NCBI GenBank assembly: GCA_900544535.1
Contig: UQVH01000005.1
Location: 62,001 to 126,000, forward strand
DNA from: an uncultured Bacteroidales bacterium
GTDB taxonomy: Bacteria > Bacteroidota > Bacteroidia > Bacteroidales > Muribaculaceae
DNA length: 64,000 nt
Reading direction: 5' to 3'
Every line of letters starts with the position of its first letter. Position 1 is the stretch's first letter. A program made the translations under genes and the position numbers. Shown piece by piece: positions 61,901 to 64,000 of this stretch. The notes under the pieces were generated by a model. The model saw only the letters and a program-made list of their open reading frames with translations. It did not search any database and had not been told where the DNA came from.

Positions 61901-62561
61901 CCATGCCGCGTGCAACGGGCTTTTCGGGGTTGAGGGCGCGTGCGCGGAAGTCGGCGAGAGCCTTCTGATCGATCAGCGGAGCGAGCTCGTCCTGATCCAT
62001 AGCCTCGATCTTCTGGATTTCGTGAGATGTACGGAAACCGTCAAAGAAGTTGATGAAGGGGACGCGGCTCTTGATGGTTGCGAGGTGAGCGACACCTGCG
62101 AGATCCATGACCTCCTGAACAGAACCTTCGGCGAGCATGGCGAAGCCTGTCTGACGGCAGGACATCACATCCTGGTGGTCACCGAAAATCGAGAGGGCGT
62201 GAGATGCGAGTGTACGGGCCGAAACATGGAAGACGCAGGGGAGCAGCTCGCCGGCGATCTTGTACATGTTGGGGATCATCAGGAGAAGACCCTGAGAAGC
62301 AGTGTAGGTAGTTGTGAGGGCACCTGCCTGGAGAGAACCGTGAACGGCTCCGGCGGCACCGCCTTCAGACTGCATTTCCTGTACCAGCACGGTTTCGCCA
62401 AAAATGTTTTTGCGACCGGCGGCAGCCCATTCGTCCACGTATTCAGCCATCGTTGACGAGGGAGTGATGGGGTAGATGGCGGCCACTTCGGAGAACATGT
62501 AGCTCACATGGGCGGCAGCCTGGTTACCATCACAGGTCAAGAATTTTTTTTCTTTACTCAT
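58998..62561 (-). CDS. nifJ: pyruvate:ferredoxin (flavodoxin) oxidoreductase
   Basis: A 1187-residue single-chain enzyme that converts pyruvate and CoA to acetyl-CoA, CO2 and reduced ferredoxin, central to anaerobic metabolism. Domains in order: YPITPSSTMAEYVDEW pyruvate domain, gamma domain with GLGADGTVGANKNS, two [4Fe-4S] clusters (CIQCNKCAFVCP from Cys690, CLGCGNCVLVCP), and a TPP domain with CSGCGETPYVK and GDGAAYDIGFGGLDH. I start at the ATG 62559-62561 (MSKEKKFLTCDG); an in-frame start 40 codons upstream would overlap the promoter. The length is normal for the family. Confidence 0.97.
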   Translation of the reverse strand: MSKEKKFLTCDGNQAAAHVSYMFSEVAAIYPITPSSTMAEYVDEWAAAGRKNIFGETVLVQEMQSEGGAAGAVHGSLQAGALTTTYTASQGLLLMIPNMYKIAGELLPCVFHVSARTLASHALSIFGDHQDVMSCRQTGFAMLAEGSVQEVMDLAGVAHLATIKSRVPFINFFDGFRTSHEIQKIEAMDQDELAPLIDQKALADFRARALNPEKPVARGMAENGDVFFQHREASNEYYNRVPEIVEEYMKEITRITGREYGLFNYYGDPEAERVIIAMGSVTQAAQEAIDHLRANGEKVGLVSVHLYRPFSAKHFLAAVPKTAKRIAVLDRTKEPGANGEPLYLDVKDCFYGQADAPVIVGGRYGLASKDTTPAQILAVFENLALPTPKNHFTVGIVDDVTFTSLPQKEEIALGGEGTFEAKFYGLGADGTVGANKNSVKIIGDNTNKYCQAYFAYDSKKSGGFTCSHLRFGDEPIRSTYLVTTPNFVACHVQAYLHMYDVTRGLRKGGTFLLNTIWEGEELAKNLPNKIKKYFADNDITVYYINATKIAQEIGLGNRTNTILQSAFFRITEVIPVDLAVEQMKKFIVKSYGKKGQDVVDKNYAAVDRGGEYKQLPVDKAWSSLTEEAAVANNDPEFINNIVRPINAQDGDLLKVSAFVGREDGTWEQGTAAYEKRGVAAFVPEWLEENCIQCNKCAFVCPHAAIRPFVLDEKEMAAAPFGDDKTIPAIGKQFTGMRFLQSVDVLDCLGCGNCVLVCPGKKGVKALEMKPLETQLDVQKEWDYCVKEVASKQDLVDIKSNVKNSQFATPLFEFSGACSGCGETPYVKLISQLYGDHEIVANATGCSSIYSGSVPSTPYTTNAKGQGVAWANSLFEDFAEFGLGMTLAHEKLQGRIAGLMQQAIDCPTCGAEIKELAAKWLANRSDFAVTSEVAEKIVPLCEACGCDVCKGILANKEHIAKRSQWIIAGDGAAYDIGFGGLDHVLASNKNVNVLVLDTEVYSNTGGQSSKATPLGAIAKFAASGKRIRKKDLGLIASTYGYVYVAQVAMGADNAQTLKALREAEAYDGPSLVIAYSPCINHGIRAGMGHAQEEQAKAVECGYWHLWRYNPALEEEGKNPFSLDSKEPQWDKFEDFLKGEVRYASVMKQYPAEAADLFAAAKANAQWRYNNYRRLAQQQWGVEPAPEVK

Positions 62562-62678
62562 AGTGGTATGTAATCTATTTAAATAGAGATAATTATAATA
62601 AGTTTCCGGTATCAGACACAAACATCCGGAAGCCGACCGTGTGTTCAGGGCCGTTTGCTCATGGATGATTTTGCCCGG

Positions 62679-62710
62679 CAAAAATACAAAAATTTTTCCT
62701 CCCTCACAAA
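62679..62710 (-). promoter_or_regulatory. nifJ promoter inside the asd terminator
   Basis: TTTG (62707-62710) and TATTTTTG (62679-62686) on the minus strand are 20 bp apart, an exact Bacteroidota promoter. The -33 TTTG lies in the loop of the hairpin that ends asd. It leaves a leader of about 110 nt before nifJ. Confidence 0.75.
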
Positions 62711-62726
62711 TAGGAGGGAGGAAAAA
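62693..62726 (-). terminator. terminator of asd
   Basis: TTTTTCCTCCCT (62693-62704) pairs with AGGGAGGAAAAA (62715-62726), a perfect 12-bp stem with a 10-base loop. On the minus strand a T-run follows the stem. It lies 56 bp beyond the asd stop. Confidence 0.85.
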
Positions 62727-62781
62727 TGTCAGTGAGTTTCAGATAGATGTGTGAAATATCCGTAATAAATGTTTGGCTTTA

Positions 62782-63792
62782 TCAAGAGCGGGGATGGGCG
62801 AGCATATACTGCGCGATCTGCACGGCGTTGAGCGCGGCACCTTTCTTGATCTGGTCGCCGACGAGCCAGAAAGTGAGGCCGTTGGGGTTGGCTATGTCCT
62901 TGCGCAGACGGCCGGCATAGACGGGGTCTTTGCCTGCGGCGTCAAGGGGCATGGGATATTTTTTCGCTGCGGGTTCATCGATGACCACGAGACCTTCGGC
63001 GTGTTCAAAGGCGTTGCGGGCTTCCTCGACGCTGATCGGACGCTCGGTCTCGACCCAGACAGCCTCACTGTGGGCGCGCATGACGGGAACGCGGATGCAG
63101 GTGGCGCTGACTTCGAGTCCGGGGGCGTGCATGATCTTCTTGGTCTCGTTGTACATCTTCATCTCTTCTTTGGTGTAGTCGTTGTCAAGGAAGACGTCGA
63201 TGTGGGGGATGAGGTTGTAGGCCAGCTGGTAGGCGAATTTCTCTACCGTGGGCTCCTTGCCCTCGGCCAGTTCGGCATATTGCTTTTCAAGTTCTGCCAT
63301 TGCGACGGCACCGGCTCCGCTGGCGGCCTGGTAGGTTGCGACGTGGACGCGCTTTATCGGCGAGATGTCGTTGAGGGGCTTGAGGGCAACTACCATGATG
63401 GCGGTGGTGCAGTTGGGGTTGGCGATGATGCCGCGGGGGGTGTCGAAAGCGTCCTCTCCGTTGACTTCGGGGACAACCAGGGGCACATCCTTGTCCATGC
63501 GGAAGGCACTGGAGTTGTCGATCATGATCGCGCCGTGCTTAGTGATGGTTTCGGCGAACTCGCGTGACACACCGGCTCCGGCCGAAACAAAGGCAAAGTC
63601 AACACCCTTGAAGTCGTCGTTGTGCTGGAGGAGCCTGACTGTGTGTTTCTGACCACGGAATTCATAGGTTTTGCCCGCACTGCGCTCCGATCCGAAGAGC
63701 AGAAGCTCGTCAATCGGGAAATTCTGTTCGTCAAGGACACGGAGAAATTCCTGTCCTACGGCGCCACTGACGCCGACAATTGCAACTTTCAT
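62782..63792 (-). CDS. asd: aspartate-semialdehyde dehydrogenase
   Basis: A 336-residue NADPH enzyme that reduces aspartyl phosphate to the semialdehyde, feeding threonine, methionine, lysine and diaminopimelate synthesis. The N-terminal Rossmann motif is [10 protein letters not shown], and the active-site Cys128 is in [21 protein letters not shown] and the catalytic His region ([16 protein letters not shown]) are intact. It is 45 bp after the acyl-CoA synthetase gene on the same strand and ends in a strong terminator. Confidence 0.96.
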   Translation of the reverse strand: MKVAIVGVSGAVGQEFLRVLDEQNFPIDELLLFGSERSAGKTYEFRGQKHTVRLLQHNDDFKGVDFAFVSAGAGVSREFAETITKHGAIMIDNSSAFRMDKDVPLVVPEVNGEDAFDTPRGIIANPNCTTAIMVVALKPLNDISPIKRVHVATYQAASGAGAVAMAELEKQYAELAEGKEPTVEKFAYQLAYNLIPHIDVFLDNDYTKEEMKMYNETKKIMHAPGLEVSATCIRVPVMRAHSEAVWVETERPISVEEARNAFEHAEGLVVIDEPAAKKYPMPLDAAGKDPVYAGRLRKDIANPNGLTFWLVGDQIKKGAALNAVQIAQYMLAHPRS

Positions 63793-63837
63793 GTTCTGAT
63801 TGATTCTGAGAAAATATGTGTGACTTGATTATCTGTT

Positions 63838-64000
63838 TCAGTTCCGGTACATGCTGTCAATGGCCTCGGCATAGAGACGGTTGATGGTGCCTCGGCGGAT
63901 CTTCAGCGTGTTGGTGAGCTCACCTTTCTCCATCGAGAACTCCCGCGGGAGGAGGATGAAGCGCTTGACTCGCTCATAGGAGGCGAGACGCTGCTGGAGT
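63838..64000 (-). CDS. long-chain acyl-CoA synthetase, C-terminal part (cut by window edge)
   Basis: The last 53 residues of a minus-strand gene that enters from the right edge. The reading frame ends ...FSMEKGELTNTLKIRRG and INRLYAEAIDSMYRN. The motif GELTNTLKIRR carries the adenylation-domain Lys of AMP-binding enzymes, most like long-chain fatty-acid CoA ligases of Bacteroidota. The rest of the protein is outside the window. Confidence 0.85.
   Translation of the reverse strand, partial: LQQRLASYERVKRFILLPREFSMEKGELTNTLKIRRGTINRLYAEAIDSMYRN

Noticed and set aside
58998..62561. Long plus-strand frames opposite nifJ
   Set aside because: They are complements of well-conserved nifJ codons, without start signals or family resemblance.

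Overview
The window is a chromosomal segment from a GC-rich member of the order Bacteroidales, most like the Muribaculaceae. The basis is a SusC-type receptor, a hybrid two-component regulator of glycan use, DUF2723, DUF4271, DUF4834 and DUF4836 families, an EpsG/Wza/Wzc-type polysaccharide locus, and repeated promoters of the Bacteroidota form TTTG-N19/20-TAnnTTTG. I see no rRNA, tRNA, IS element, integrase or CRISPR array. Family assignments come from reading motifs by eye, not from searches.

Layout. 1-6307 (minus) is the edge of a pectin-utilisation locus: hybrid sensor/regulator, pectinesterase lipoprotein, and the 5' end of a SusC-like receptor. 6512-14170 (plus) holds a cobalamin adenosyltransferase, an 830-bp gap full of hairpins, trpS, a large DUF2723 membrane protein, a polysaccharide deacetylase and queG. 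14124-17905 (minus) is a housekeeping cluster: LOG-family protein, DUF4271, hemD, rnpA, yidD, TatD-family hydrolase. 17963-20885 (minus) holds four unfamiliar genes, one resembling a phage portal protein but with no other phage genes nearby. 21035-24030 (plus) has bioB coupled to an E1-like (ThiF/MoeB) protein, then a MetE-like protein.

24241-43180 (plus) is a long exopolysaccharide locus: Wza-like export lipoprotein, Wzc-like tyrosine kinase, six sugar transferases of GT4, GT2 and GT32-like type, an EpsG-like polymerase, then a second block with a porin-side protein, GT4, GNAT enzyme, initiating phosphoglycosyl transferase, aminotransferase, a shortened CapD/PglF-like dehydratase and an OmpA-like barrel protein. 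An AT-rich two-gene island on the opposite strand (33831-34462) interrupts it.

43293-45134 (minus) is phospholipid synthesis (psd, pssA, DUF4834). 45390-48758 (minus) is an uncharacterised ABC system with a DUF4836 lipoprotein. An orphan MNT nucleotidyltransferase follows, then a second glycan-like cluster at 49263-53986 (GT4, pseudokinase, GNAT-like protein, Wzx flippase). 54356-57762 holds a RecD-like helicase and an AlbA_2/Schlafen-type protein with a remarkable 21-bp tandem repeat. The window ends with a surface lipoprotein, nifJ (pyruvate:ferredoxin oxidoreductase), asd and the 3' end of an acyl-CoA synthetase.

The points most worth a second look are the repeat array that twice shifts frame and is twice restored inside one gene, the membrane-anchored pseudokinase in a flippase operon, the isolated portal-like gene, the AT-rich island, a likely leaderless LOG mRNA, and a promoter whose -33 box sits in the loop of the upstream gene's terminator.
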